Part shown: one piece after another, positions 16,676 to 25,141 of the stretch | Numbering within the stretch: the stretch's first letter is position 1 | Layout: each line of letters begins with the position of its first letter | The notes under the pieces: generated by a model | Told to the model about the DNA's origin: nothing | The model's input: only the letters and a program-made list of their open reading frames with translations | Databases searched by the model: none | DNA from: Aureimonas phyllosphaerae | GTDB taxonomy: Bacteria; Pseudomonadota; Alphaproteobacteria; Rhizobiales; Rhizobiaceae | Length of the DNA: 54,841 bases | Reading direction: 5' to 3' | Assembly: GCF_900113065.1 (NCBI RefSeq) | Contig: NZ_FOOA01000022.1 | Coordinates: 1 to 54,841, forward strand | Position numbers and translations under genes: made by a program

Positions 16676-19645
16676 ATGACCGCCATTCCGCCAACGGGCG
16701 GCTGGACGGGGCGTTCTGTGCCGCGCGTCGAGGACGCGGCGCTGTTGACGGGCCGCGGCCGCTACATGGACGATCTGCCGATCACGCCGGGAACGCTGCA
16801 CGCCGCGATCCTTCGTTCGCCTCATGCCCATGCCAAGATCCTGAGCATCGATGCCTCCAAGGCGCTTGCTCTGCCCGGCGTTGCCGTTGTCCTGACGTCC
16901 GACGAAGTGCGACGCCTGTCGCGCGCGATGACCGTTGGCGTGAAGGCCGATGTCGAGGCCTGGCCGATTGCCGTGGACCGGGTACGCTACGTCGGCGAGC
17001 CGGTCGCCGTGATCGTCGCCGCTGATCGCTACATCGCCGAAGACGCCGCCGATCTCGTGGAGGTCGAGTACGAGGTCCTGGCCGCGGTCGTCGATCCCGG
17101 TGCGGCGGCCGAGCTGGACGCGCCAAGGCTGCATCCCTCCTTGAGCGGCAACGTCATCAACGAGCGCCGGTTTTCCTACGGCGAGCCGGACGAGGCCTTC
17201 GAAGGCGCCGCCCACCGCGTGGCGGTCACCGTCCGCTATCCCCGCAATTCGGGCACGCCGATCGAGACCTATGGCGTCGTCGCGTCCTACGATCCGGGCG
17301 AGGACGCCTACGACGTTACGGCCAACTTCCAAGGTCCCTTCTCCATCCACGCCGTGATCGCGCGCGCCCTGAACGTGCCGGGCAACCGAATGCGCCTGCG
17401 CACGCCGCAAGACTCAGGCGGTTCGTTCGGCATCAAGCAGGGGGTGTTCCCCTATGTGATCCTCATTGCGCTCGCCGCTCGTTTGGCCGACCGGCCGGTG
17501 AAGTGGATCGAGGATCGGCTCGAACACCTCTCGGCTTCCGTGTCCGCGACGAACCGGGTGACGACCCTGGAGGCCGCGGTCGAGGCGGACGGGCGGGTCG
17601 CGGCGCTGCGCTGGGACCAGCTTGAGGATTGCGGCGCCCACCTCAGGGCGCCCGAACCCGCCACCCTCTATCGCATGCACGGCAACATGACGGGCGCATA
17701 CGCCATTCGCCATGTCGCCATCCGCAACCGGATCGTGCTCACCAACAAAACCCCGACGGGCCTCAACCGGGGCTTCGGCGGCCCGCAAATGTACTTCGCG
17801 CTCGAGCGCCTGATGCAGCGTATCGCTGTTGAGCTAGGGCTCGATCCACTCGACGTCATTAGGCGCAATCTCGTGCCTGCTGGCTCCTTTCCCTACCGAA
17901 CGGCGACCGGCGCCCTCTTGGACAGCGGCGACTATCAGGCGGCCATGACCCGCGCTGTCGATGAAGGCGGGCTGGCGGACCTCATCGAGACCCGCCGGGC
18001 GGCGCGCGCCGAAGGCCGGCTTTATGGGATCGGCTATACGGCCGCCGTCGAGCCCAGCGTCTCCAACATGGGCTACATCACCGCCGTGCTGTCGCCGGCT
18101 ACACGGCGCAAGGCCGGTCCGAAGAACGGCGCGCAGGCGACCGCCACGATCGCGATCGACCCGCTCGGCGCGGTGTCCGTCAAGGTCGCCTCCGTGCCAC
18201 AGGGACAGGGGCACCGCACGGTGCTCGCGCAGGTCGTCGCCGATGTCCTGGGACTGGAGCCCGGTGCCATCCGCGTTCTTGCCGATGTGGATACGGCGCG
18301 CGACGCCTGGTCCATCGCCTCGGGCAACTATTCTAGTCGCTTCGCCCCCGCCGTCGCCGGCGCGACCAAGCTCGCGGCTGACCGGATCGCGGAGAAGCTG
18401 AAGCGCGTCGCCGCCGGGCAGCTCAACGTCGCGGCCGACGAGGTGGACCTTGAGAACGGGCGCGCCCAAGCGCGCGGCAACCCCGAGAACGCCGTATCCT
18501 TCGCGCGCGTCGCGGCCGCCGCGCACTGGGCGCCGGGGACGCTGCCTGACGACGTCGATCAGACGATCCGTGAGACGGTGTTCTGGACACCAGAGCAACT
18601 GATCGCGCCGGACGACGAGGACGCGGTGAACTCCTCGCTCTGTCACGGCTTCATCTTCGACTTCTGCGGCGTCGAGGTCGACCGGCTCACCGGCGCGGTG
18701 CGCATCGACAAGTACGTGACGATGCACGACTGCGGCCGGATCCTGCATCCCGGCATGGTGGCAGGGCAGGTGACCGGCGGTTTCGCCCACGCGGTCGGCG
18801 CAGCGCTCCTGGAGGAATACGCCTATGGCCCGGACGGCAGTTTCCTGTCCGGCACGCTGGCGGACTACCTCATTCCCACGGTGATGGAAGTGCCTGAGCC
18901 GGTCATCCTCCATTACGAGAGCCCGTCGCCCTTCACCCCGTTGGGGGCCAAGGGCGTCGGCGAGGGGAACTGCATGTCCACCCCCGTCTGCCTCGCCAAC
19001 GCGGTGGCGGATGCCTGCGACTTCGACGATGTGACGCTTCCGCTCGTTCCCGCGCGCCTTGCGGACCGTCTTGCCGCCGAGGAGAAGCCCTCTCGCGAGG
19101 CCCCGACAAGAGCGGCCGCGGCCGCCAAGCCCGGCGAGCGCAAGCTGACGGGCGAAGGCTCGGCACTGGTCGCGGCACCACGGCAGGCCGTCTGGGACAT
19201 GCTACTCGATCCCAAGACGCTGGAGGCGGTGATCCCTGGCGCGCACGGGGTTCGCAAGGTTTCGTCCACCCGCTTCCTGGCCGACGTCACGCTCGGCGTC
19301 GGCCCGGTCAAGGGACGCTACCGCGCCGAGATCGAGCTTTCGGATCTGGACGAGCCGGGTGCGGTCACCTTGTCGGGGGGCACGGACGGGGCGCTCGGTT
19401 TCGGCCGCGGCTCCGGCCGGATCACGCTGGCCGAGACCGCGCCGGACCGGACCACGGTCCACTATGCCTACGAGGCCGTGATCGGTGGCAAGGTCGCCTC
19501 CGTCGGCGGCCGTCTTCTCGACGGCGCGGCGCGCGTGGTGATCGGTCAGTTCTTCAAGTCGCTCGCCGCCCACGCGGGAGGCGGAAAAGGCACCGGCTCC
19601 GGTTTGCTGGCAAGGCTCCGCCGCCTGTTGGGGAGGGGCGCATGA
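16676..19645 (+). CDS. hmfA: molybdenum hydroxylase large subunit with C-terminal CoxG domain; probable furoyl-CoA dehydrogenase HmfA
   Basis: A 989-residue protein. Residues 1 to about 790 are the molybdopterin subunit of the xanthine dehydrogenase/CO dehydrogenase family (GRSVPRVEDAALLTGRGRYMDD; RNSGTPIETYGVV; DSGGSFGIKQGVFPY; NRGFGGPQMYFALERL; VPQGQGHRTVLAQVV; PLGAKGVGEGNCM). After an alanine-rich linker near residues 802-820, residues 822-975 form a CoxG/SRPBCC domain (GSALVAAPRQAVWDMLLDPK, VIPGAHGVRKVSS). The start ATG has GGGAGGA seven bases upstream. The FAD and 2Fe-2S subunits follow with overlapping genes, then an acyl-CoA ligase, a crotonase and an MFS importer: the gene set described for 2-furoate degradation in Cupriavidus basilensis HMF14. 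The expected reaction is hydroxylation of 2-furoyl-CoA at C5. Another aromatic CoA ester remains possible. Confidence 0.72.
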   Translation: MTAIPPTGGWTGRSVPRVEDAALLTGRGRYMDDLPITPGTLHAAILRSPHAHAKILSIDASKALALPGVAVVLTSDEVRRLSRAMTVGVKADVEAWPIAVDRVRYVGEPVAVIVAADRYIAEDAADLVEVEYEVLAAVVDPGAAAELDAPRLHPSLSGNVINERRFSYGEPDEAFEGAAHRVAVTVRYPRNSGTPIETYGVVASYDPGEDAYDVTANFQGPFSIHAVIARALNVPGNRMRLRTPQDSGGSFGIKQGVFPYVILIALAARLADRPVKWIEDRLEHLSASVSATNRVTTLEAAVEADGRVAALRWDQLEDCGAHLRAPEPATLYRMHGNMTGAYAIRHVAIRNRIVLTNKTPTGLNRGFGGPQMYFALERLMQRIAVELGLDPLDVIRRNLVPAGSFPYRTATGALLDSGDYQAAMTRAVDEGGLADLIETRRAARAEGRLYGIGYTAAVEPSVSNMGYITAVLSPATRRKAGPKNGAQATATIAIDPLGAVSVKVASVPQGQGHRTVLAQVVADVLGLEPGAIRVLADVDTARDAWSIASGNYSSRFAPAVAGATKLAADRIAEKLKRVAAGQLNVAADEVDLENGRAQARGNPENAVSFARVAAAAHWAPGTLPDDVDQTIRETVFWTPEQLIAPDDEDAVNSSLCHGFIFDFCGVEVDRLTGAVRIDKYVTMHDCGRILHPGMVAGQVTGGFAHAVGAALLEEYAYGPDGSFLSGTLADYLIPTVMEVPEPVILHYESPSPFTPLGAKGVGEGNCMSTPVCLANAVADACDFDDVTLPLVPARLADRLAAEEKPSREAPTRAAAAAKPGERKLTGEGSALVAAPRQAVWDMLLDPKTLEAVIPGAHGVRKVSSTRFLADVTLGVGPVKGRYRAEIELSDLDEPGAVTLSGGTDGALGFGRGSGRITLAETAPDRTTVHYAYEAVIGGKVASVGGRLLDGAARVVIGQFFKSLAAHAGGGKGTGSGLLARLRRLLGRGA

Positions 19646-20469
19646 AACCGGCGCCCTTCGACTTCATCCGCGCCGCCACCTTGGCCGAGGCACTCGATGC
19701 CTTGGCGCAGGCGGGCGAGGACGGGCGGGTTCTCGCCGGCGGCCAGAGTTTCGTTCCCATGCTGAACATGCGTCTGGCGCGGCCCAGCGTGCTCATCGAC
19801 ATCATGGGCGTTGCGGACTTGCGCGGTCTCGAGGTTGCGAAAGGCGCGCTACGCATCGGTGCCGGCGTCAGGCAGGTCGAACTGGCGCGCTGGGCCGATC
19901 TAACGGCCCGGCTCCCGCTGCTGGCCGCCGCCGTTCCTTACATCGGGCATGTCCAGACCCGGTCGCGCGGAACGGTGTGCGGATCGCTCGCCCATGCCGA
20001 TCCGAGTGCCGAGCTTCCCCTCGCGTTGATCGCGCTGGAGGGGGAGATCCACCTGCGCACGAAGAAGGCGCACAGGACCGTCGCCGCGCGGGAGTTCTTT
20101 CTGGGAATGATGGCGACTGCCCTTCGGCCCGGCGAGATGATCGAGGCGGTGTCGTTTCCGCTACGGCGCGCGGGCCAGGGATTCGGCTTCCGGGAAGTGG
20201 CCCGGCGGCACGGCGACTACGCCGTGGTCGCCTGCGCGGCGGTGGCCGGACCGCAAGGCATTCGGCTGGCTGTGGGCGGGGTCGGCGACGTGCCGACGCT
20301 GCGGGAGCTTCCCGATCCGGCGAGCGGCGATCTCGACGAGGCCCTCAACGACTTCGCCTGGTCGCTCGACGCGCGCGAGGACCTCCACGCCACTCCGAGA
20401 TACCGGCGCCAACTCGTGCGCCGCCTCGGCCGCGATGCCATCGAGGAGGCGCTGAGATGCCGAAGCTGA
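19642..20469 (+). CDS. hmfB: molybdenum hydroxylase FAD-binding subunit; probable HmfB
   Basis: A 275-residue medium subunit of the CoxM/xanthine dehydrogenase FAD type. FAD-binding motifs are VLAGGQSFVPMLNMRLARP near residues 33-51 and IGHVQTRSRGTVCGSLAHADPS near 98-119. It passes electrons from the molybdenum and iron-sulfur sites to an acceptor. Its ATG overlaps the hmfA stop as ATGA and its end overlaps hmfC by 13 bp, so the three subunits are translated in a coupled way. Length and motif order are normal. The furoyl-CoA assignment rests on the operon, not on this subunit. Confidence 0.78.
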   Translation: MKPAPFDFIRAATLAEALDALAQAGEDGRVLAGGQSFVPMLNMRLARPSVLIDIMGVADLRGLEVAKGALRIGAGVRQVELARWADLTARLPLLAAAVPYIGHVQTRSRGTVCGSLAHADPSAELPLALIALEGEIHLRTKKAHRTVAAREFFLGMMATALRPGEMIEAVSFPLRRAGQGFGFREVARRHGDYAVVACAAVAGPQGIRLAVGGVGDVPTLRELPDPASGDLDEALNDFAWSLDAREDLHATPRYRRQLVRRLGRDAIEEALRCRS

Positions 20470-20975
20470 CGAAAGCCGAACGCCATCCCGTCCGCTTCAC
20501 CCTCAACGGACGCCCCGTCGAGACCTGGGCGGAGCCCCGCACCCTCCTGACAGACGTTCTACGCCACGGGCTTGGATCCACCGGCACCCATGTCGGCTGC
20601 GAGCACGGCGTCTGCGGTGCCTGCACGGTCGAGATCGATGGCGAGCCGGCCCGCGCGTGCCTGGTTCTGGCGGGTCAGGTCGACGGTCAGGCGGTCCGCA
20701 CAGTCGAAGGGCTGGAGCCTGAGGCCGGGCGCCTGTCGGTGCTCCAGGAGGCGTTTCGTCGGCATCACGGGCTGCAATGCGGGTTCTGCACGCCCGGCAT
20801 TCTCATGACCCTCGATGGCCTCTTCCGCGCTCGACCGGACGCGGACGAGGCGGAAATCCGCGATCACCTGTCCGGGCATCTGTGCCGCTGCACCGGCTAC
20901 GCGCCCATCATGCGCGCGGCGCTGGATGCCCGAGACAGGCTCAACCAGGCACGACGGGAGGAAACGCATGCTTGA
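20457..20975 (+). CDS. hmfC: molybdenum hydroxylase 2Fe-2S subunit; probable HmfC
   Basis: A 172-residue small subunit with two [2Fe-2S] clusters. The plant-ferredoxin-type cluster is bound by the cysteines of GCEHGVCGACTVEIDGEPARAC, and the helical-domain cluster by QCGFCTPGI and HLCRCTGY, exactly as in the CoxS/xanthine dehydrogenase small subunits. The frame is open far upstream inside hmfB, but ATG 20457 begins the family-typical sequence HPVRFTLNGRPVETWAEP. It overlaps hmfB by 13 bp and hmfD by 8 bp. Confidence 0.85.
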   Translation: MPKLTKAERHPVRFTLNGRPVETWAEPRTLLTDVLRHGLGSTGTHVGCEHGVCGACTVEIDGEPARACLVLAGQVDGQAVRTVEGLEPEAGRLSVLQEAFRRHHGLQCGFCTPGILMTLDGLFRARPDADEAEIRDHLSGHLCRCTGYAPIMRAALDARDRLNQARREETHA

Positions 20976-22512
20976 TCTCGGGACCAGCTTTCTCGCGAGC
21001 GTCGAGCGCGATCCGGGCGCGCTGGCGATCGTCGACGGCACGATGCGACTGACCTATGCCGAGTGGCTGCCTCGCATCGTCGCGCTGGCGAAGGGCCTCA
21101 CGGACTTGGGTCTCCGGCCGGGCGACCGCGTCCTGACCCTCCTGCAGAACCGCTGGGAGAACGCCACCCTGCACTGGGCCTGCCAGTTCGCGGGGTTGGT
21201 CGTCACGCCGCTCAACTGGCGCGCGAAGGGCGACGAGATCGACTACGCGCTGGAGGATTCCGAGGCGCGCATTCTTGTCTACGAACCCGTGTCCTCCGAT
21301 GCCGTCAGCGCCAGCCCGCGGGCACAGGAGGCGATCCGGCTGCCGGTCGAGGACGGGAACGGCGGCACGAGCCTGGCCGGACTGATGACGGGCGACGGAG
21401 CGGCCTTCGAACCCCGCGCGTCGGCGCAGGACTGGTCGCTGATGCTCTATACGTCGGGCACCACGTCGCGGCCGAAGGGCGTGCCGCGCCGCCACCACGC
21501 CGAGCGCGCCGGCGCGCTCGCCCATGTCGCGCAGAACCTCTACCGGCACGGCGAGCGCACCCTCGGCGTCATGCCGCTCTACCACACGATGGGCGTGCGC
21601 TCGCTGCTTGCCACCTCGCTGATCGGCGGCACCTTCGTCTGCCTCCCGCGCTTCGACGTGGAAGGGGCGCTGCGCGCCATCGAGGAGAACGGGATCACCA
21701 ATCTCTATCTGGTCCCCACCCTCTACCACGACATCGTCCACCATCCGTCCTTCTCGCCCGGCCGCGTGCGCAGCGTCACCAAGCTCGGCTTCGCCGGCGC
21801 CTCCATGACCGACGGCCTCATGCGGCGCCTTGGCGAAAGCTTCCAGCCCGAACTCTTCGTCAACCACTACGGCTCGTCCGAGGTCTACACGTTCACGATC
21901 GATCAGAAGGCGCCGGAAAAGCCCGGTTCGGCAGGCCGCGCGGGCATCAACCAGATGGTCCGTGTGGTGAAGCTCGGCGAGCGTGACGCCTCCCGACGCG
22001 CAGCCCCGCGCGAGGAGGGCGAGATCGCCGTGCTCCTGAAAGGGGACGAGAGCTTCGAAGGCTATTGGAAGCGCCCCGAGGCCGACGCCAAGGCGATCCG
22101 CGACGGCTGGTACTTCACGGGTGACACCGGCTTCCTCGACGAGGACGGCGACCTCTTCGTAACCGGGCGCACGGACGACATGATCATCACCGGTGGCGAG
22201 AATGTCTCGCCAGTCGAGATTGAAAGCTGCCTGTCGCTCCACCCCTGCGTCGATGAGGTGGCGGTGGTCGGTCTTCCCGACGAGCGCTGGGGCAAGGTCG
22301 TCACCGCCTTCGTCAAGCGTTCGGGCATGGTCGACGAGGCCGAACTCGACGAGCACTGCAAGCGCTCGGGCCTCGCCAACTTCCGGCGGCCCCGCGCCTA
22401 CATCTTCGTGAACGCCATCCCCAAGAGCCCCGTCGGCAAGCTGCTGCGTCGCCTCCTGGTGGCCGGGGAGTATGAGCCCGAAACCCCGGCCGCGACGCGC
22501 GCCGCCTCCTGA
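20968..22512 (+). CDS. hmfD: acyl-CoA ligase (AMP-binding); probable 2-furoyl-CoA synthetase HmfD
   Basis: A 514-residue ligase of the ANL superfamily that activates a carboxylic acid to its CoA thioester with ATP. Motifs in order are SLMLYTSGTTSRPKGVPRRH (P-loop, about residue 155), HYGSSE, GWYFTGDTGFLDEDGDL with the conserved aspartate, VTGRTDDMIITGGENVSPVE and the catalytic-lysine segment IPKSPVGKLLRRLL. The frame is open to 20815, but ATG 20968 has GGAGGAA seven bases upstream and begins the usual N-terminus. It overlaps the end of hmfC. In the 2-furoate pathway this enzyme makes 2-furoyl-CoA, the substrate of HmfABC; the substrate here is inferred from context. Confidence 0.78.
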   Translation: MLDLGTSFLASVERDPGALAIVDGTMRLTYAEWLPRIVALAKGLTDLGLRPGDRVLTLLQNRWENATLHWACQFAGLVVTPLNWRAKGDEIDYALEDSEARILVYEPVSSDAVSASPRAQEAIRLPVEDGNGGTSLAGLMTGDGAAFEPRASAQDWSLMLYTSGTTSRPKGVPRRHHAERAGALAHVAQNLYRHGERTLGVMPLYHTMGVRSLLATSLIGGTFVCLPRFDVEGALRAIEENGITNLYLVPTLYHDIVHHPSFSPGRVRSVTKLGFAGASMTDGLMRRLGESFQPELFVNHYGSSEVYTFTIDQKAPEKPGSAGRAGINQMVRVVKLGERDASRRAAPREEGEIAVLLKGDESFEGYWKRPEADAKAIRDGWYFTGDTGFLDEDGDLFVTGRTDDMIITGGENVSPVEIESCLSLHPCVDEVAVVGLPDERWGKVVTAFVKRSGMVDEAELDEHCKRSGLANFRRPRAYIFVNAIPKSPVGKLLRRLLVAGEYEPETPAATRAAS

Positions 22513-22536
22513 CATTCCATCCGAAGGATCATTCCC

Positions 22537-23343
22537 ATGAGCGAACCCTATCGCTTCGACCATCCCGAACTCCGATCTCTCGACGGCTTCGCGGTCACGA
22601 TCGACCCGGCCCACGAGCGGGCCGACATCGTGCTCGATCGTCCCCCCTACAACGTCGTGTCGATGGCCGCGCGCGACCAGCTTCGTCTCGCCTTCGAGGC
22701 GCTCGACGCCGATCCGCGCGTGCGGGTGATCGTCCTGTCGGGTGCCGGCGAGCATTTCTCCTCCGGCGGCGACATCAAGGGCTTTCTGGAAGCGAGCCCC
22801 GAGCATGTCTCCAAGCTCGCCTGGAACGTGGCGGCGCCGGCGCGCTGCGAGAAGCCCGTGATCGCGATGAACCGCGGCTACTGCTTCGGCGTCGGCTTCG
22901 AGCTGTCGCTCGCCTGCGACTTCCGTCTGGCGTCCGAAACGACGCTCTACGCCCTGCCCGAGCAGAAACTCGGCCAGATCCCGGGCTCGGGCGGATCGGC
23001 GCGCCTTCAGAAAATCGTCGGCGTCACGCGCACCAAGGACATCGTGATGCGCTCCAAACGCATTTCGGGGTCCCAGGCGCTCGACTGGGGCATCGCCACC
23101 GAATGCCACCCGGATGATGCGCTGGAGGCCGCCGTCGCGGCGCTGGTTGATGAATTGCGCACCTTCTCGCCGCTCGCCCAGCGCACCGCCAAGAAGCTCT
23201 TGAACGACAGCGACGACGCGCTCTTGACCACCGCGATCGAGCTGGAAGGGCTGAACTACTCGCGCCTGCGGATGTCGGAGGACTTCCGCGAGGGTGTCGA
23301 GGCCTTCCACGCCAAGCGTAGGCCTGTCTTCAAAGGGGCCTGA
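22537..23343 (+). CDS. hmfE: enoyl-CoA hydratase/isomerase family protein; probable HmfE
   Basis: A 268-residue crotonase-fold enzyme. The oxyanion-hole motifs are SGAGEHFSSGGDIKGF and NRGYCFGVGFELSLACDFRL, followed by PEQKLGQIPGSGGSARLQKI. In the described furoate pathway the family member HmfE acts after furoyl-CoA hydroxylation and hydrolyses 2-oxoglutaryl-CoA to 2-oxoglutarate. It lies 24 bp after the ligase gene and has AAGGA nine bases before ATG, so it belongs to the same operon. Without context it would be named only enoyl-CoA hydratase. Confidence 0.75.
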   Translation: MSEPYRFDHPELRSLDGFAVTIDPAHERADIVLDRPPYNVVSMAARDQLRLAFEALDADPRVRVIVLSGAGEHFSSGGDIKGFLEASPEHVSKLAWNVAAPARCEKPVIAMNRGYCFGVGFELSLACDFRLASETTLYALPEQKLGQIPGSGGSARLQKIVGVTRTKDIVMRSKRISGSQALDWGIATECHPDDALEAAVAALVDELRTFSPLAQRTAKKLLNDSDDALLTTAIELEGLNYSRLRMSEDFREGVEAFHAKRRPVFKGA

Positions 23344-23402
23344 CGCACCCTGGCCGCTCGAGCTTTCGGCCGGCTTATCACCATCGAAAACAATGGCTTG
23401 GC

Positions 23403-23421
23403 CCCCGGCGTCCCGCCGGGG
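23403..23421 (+). terminator. strong intergenic hairpin
   Basis: CCCCGGCG-TCC-CGCCGGGG, a perfect 8-bp stem, sits in the 146-bp gap between hmfE and the MFS gene. It has no T-run, so it may attenuate or process the transcript rather than fully end it. Confidence 0.5.
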
Positions 23422-23489
23422 TCGGAAGAGACATGCGCAAGCCACCGACGCCGGCACGCAAGACCGGCCCTTAAGCGGAGGAAACCATC

Positions 23490-24833
23490 ATGACAGCGCT
23501 TGAACAGGCGGACCCATCCGCCATCCCGCCCCCCACGCGCCGGCAGACCGTCACGGCCGCCGCCGCGTCCCTGTTCGGATGGGGGCTCGACCTCTTCGAC
23601 CTCTTCATCCTGCTCTACGTGGCCCCGGTGGTCGGGCGTTTGTTCTTCCCGTCCGAGCAGCCGATGCTGTCGCTGGCGGGCGCCTACGCGTCTTTCGCCG
23701 TTACGCTTCTTGTGCGCCCGCTCGGCTCGGCGATCTTCGGCTCCTATGCCGATCGCTTCGGCCGCAAGCGGGCCTTGATGGTGGCGGTCACGGGCGTCGG
23801 CCTCTCGACGGCGATCTTCGGGCTGCTGCCGACGGTGGGACAGATCGGCTGGCTCGCCACGGCGCTGTTCCTGTTCTTCCGCCTCGTGCAAGGCATCTTC
23901 GTCGGCGGCGTCGTGGCGTCCTCACACACGATCGGCACGGAAACCGTCCCTGAGCGCTGGCGCGGCTTCATGTCCGGGGCGATCGGCGGCGGCGGCTCGG
24001 CCATCGGCGGCCTCCTCGCCTCGCTGGTCTTCTTCGTGGTCTCGCTCCTCTTTCCCGGCGACGCCTTCGCCGAGACCGGCTGGCGCGTGATGTTCTTCTC
24101 CGGCCTCCTGACCTCGGTGATCGGCCTCTTCATCTTCCGCAATCTCGAGGAGTCGCCGCTTTTCAAGCAGCTTCAAGCGAAGAAGGCGCTGAAGAGCGCG
24201 ACCCCACCTAAGGATGCCTCGCCGGTCAGAACACTGTTCTCCCGTCCGCAGCTCAACGGCTTCCTTCTGACCCTGCTTCTGTCCTTCGGCGGCGGATCGG
24301 CCTATTACCTGACGTCGGGCTACCTTCCGACCTTCTACAACGTCGTGAACGGTGTCCCCGGATCGTCGGCCTCGATCATGCTGATCCTCGCCAATGTCGG
24401 CGCGGCGCTTGGCGCCTGTGGTGGCGGCGAACTCAGCCAGCGTATCGGCCGCCGCCCGGCCTTCATCTGGATGGGCGTGGCGAGGCTCGTCGCCTTCCCG
24501 CTTCTGTTCCTTCTCATGGGCAGCACCACCGGCCTGTGGACCATCGCGTTGTGCGGCTTCGCTCTCTCGTTCTTGGCCAACGCCAGCTACGGCCCGCTTC
24601 TGATTTACCTCAACGAGCGCTTCCCGACCGCCATACGCGCGACCGGAACGGGTCTCTCCTGGAACATCGGCTTCGCGTTGGGCGGCATCCTACCGACCTT
24701 CGTATCCCTGACCGCGGGCGGCCCGTCGGGTATTCCGACGACGCTCGCCATCTTCACGGTCGCCGTCACCCTAGTCTATCTCCTCGGTGCCCTGCTCACG
24801 TCTGAGACGCGCGGTAACCTGGAGCGCCTGTAG
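23490..24833 (+). CDS. MFS transporter, acid:proton symporter type
   Basis: A 447-residue carrier with about twelve membrane segments. The signatures FGWGLDLFDLFILLYVAP in helix 1, GSYADRFGRKRALMVAV between helices 2 and 3, and FRLVQGIFVGGVVASSHTIG resemble the metabolite:proton symporter and aromatic acid/sialate families, in which an acidic residue pair in helix 1 is typical. The start ATG has GGAGGAAA seven bases upstream. Its place after the hmf-like genes suggests uptake of 2-furoate or another carboxylate whose degradation those genes encode; the described furoate cluster also includes an MFS gene. A hairpin lies between it and hmfE, so its expression level may differ from the rest of the operon. 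Confidence 0.82.
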   Translation: MTALEQADPSAIPPPTRRQTVTAAAASLFGWGLDLFDLFILLYVAPVVGRLFFPSEQPMLSLAGAYASFAVTLLVRPLGSAIFGSYADRFGRKRALMVAVTGVGLSTAIFGLLPTVGQIGWLATALFLFFRLVQGIFVGGVVASSHTIGTETVPERWRGFMSGAIGGGGSAIGGLLASLVFFVVSLLFPGDAFAETGWRVMFFSGLLTSVIGLFIFRNLEESPLFKQLQAKKALKSATPPKDASPVRTLFSRPQLNGFLLTLLLSFGGGSAYYLTSGYLPTFYNVVNGVPGSSASIMLILANVGAALGACGGGELSQRIGRRPAFIWMGVARLVAFPLLFLLMGSTTGLWTIALCGFALSFLANASYGPLLIYLNERFPTAIRATGTGLSWNIGFALGGILPTFVSLTAGGPSGIPTTLAIFTVAVTLVYLLGALLTSETRGNLERL

Positions 24834-25012
24834 TCGATCACCCATCCCGGAGCCATGGACGCCCTCGACGGACGATTCATGGCTTCGACTGTCTCACCGA
24901 CATAGATCGAGCGACTTGGCCCCAAACACCGCGAGGCGACCAAAGGCGCTAGCGCGATCATGCCCTCATGCCAAACCCACGAGTTCGCCTCTAAGGCCCT
25001 TATACAAGCGTT

Positions 25013-25080
25013 TTCGGGCCGAAAGCGGAACGTCGGCTCTCTGGCAAATGGCGCGGAGAGCTGCCTTTCCGCTTTCGACT
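25013..25080. repeat. dispersed intergenic repeat, copy D
   Basis: Begins TTTTCGGGCCGAAAGCGGAA and ends with the inverted form CTTTCCGCTTTCG, so the copy is palindromic overall. It lies in the 308-bp gap between two convergent MFS genes, where no other feature is seen. Confidence 0.5.
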
Positions 25081-25141
25081 TAAGAAGGACGCCCAACGCA
25101 CGATCCACGACGCCCGAAAGCAGACACAGATCCGCTCCGGG

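Noticed and set aside
20941-23457. An 838-codon open frame on the minus strand
   Set aside because: Antisense to the CoA ligase and crotonase genes. The translated protein is low-complexity, rich in D, R, V and G, and has no recognisable fold.
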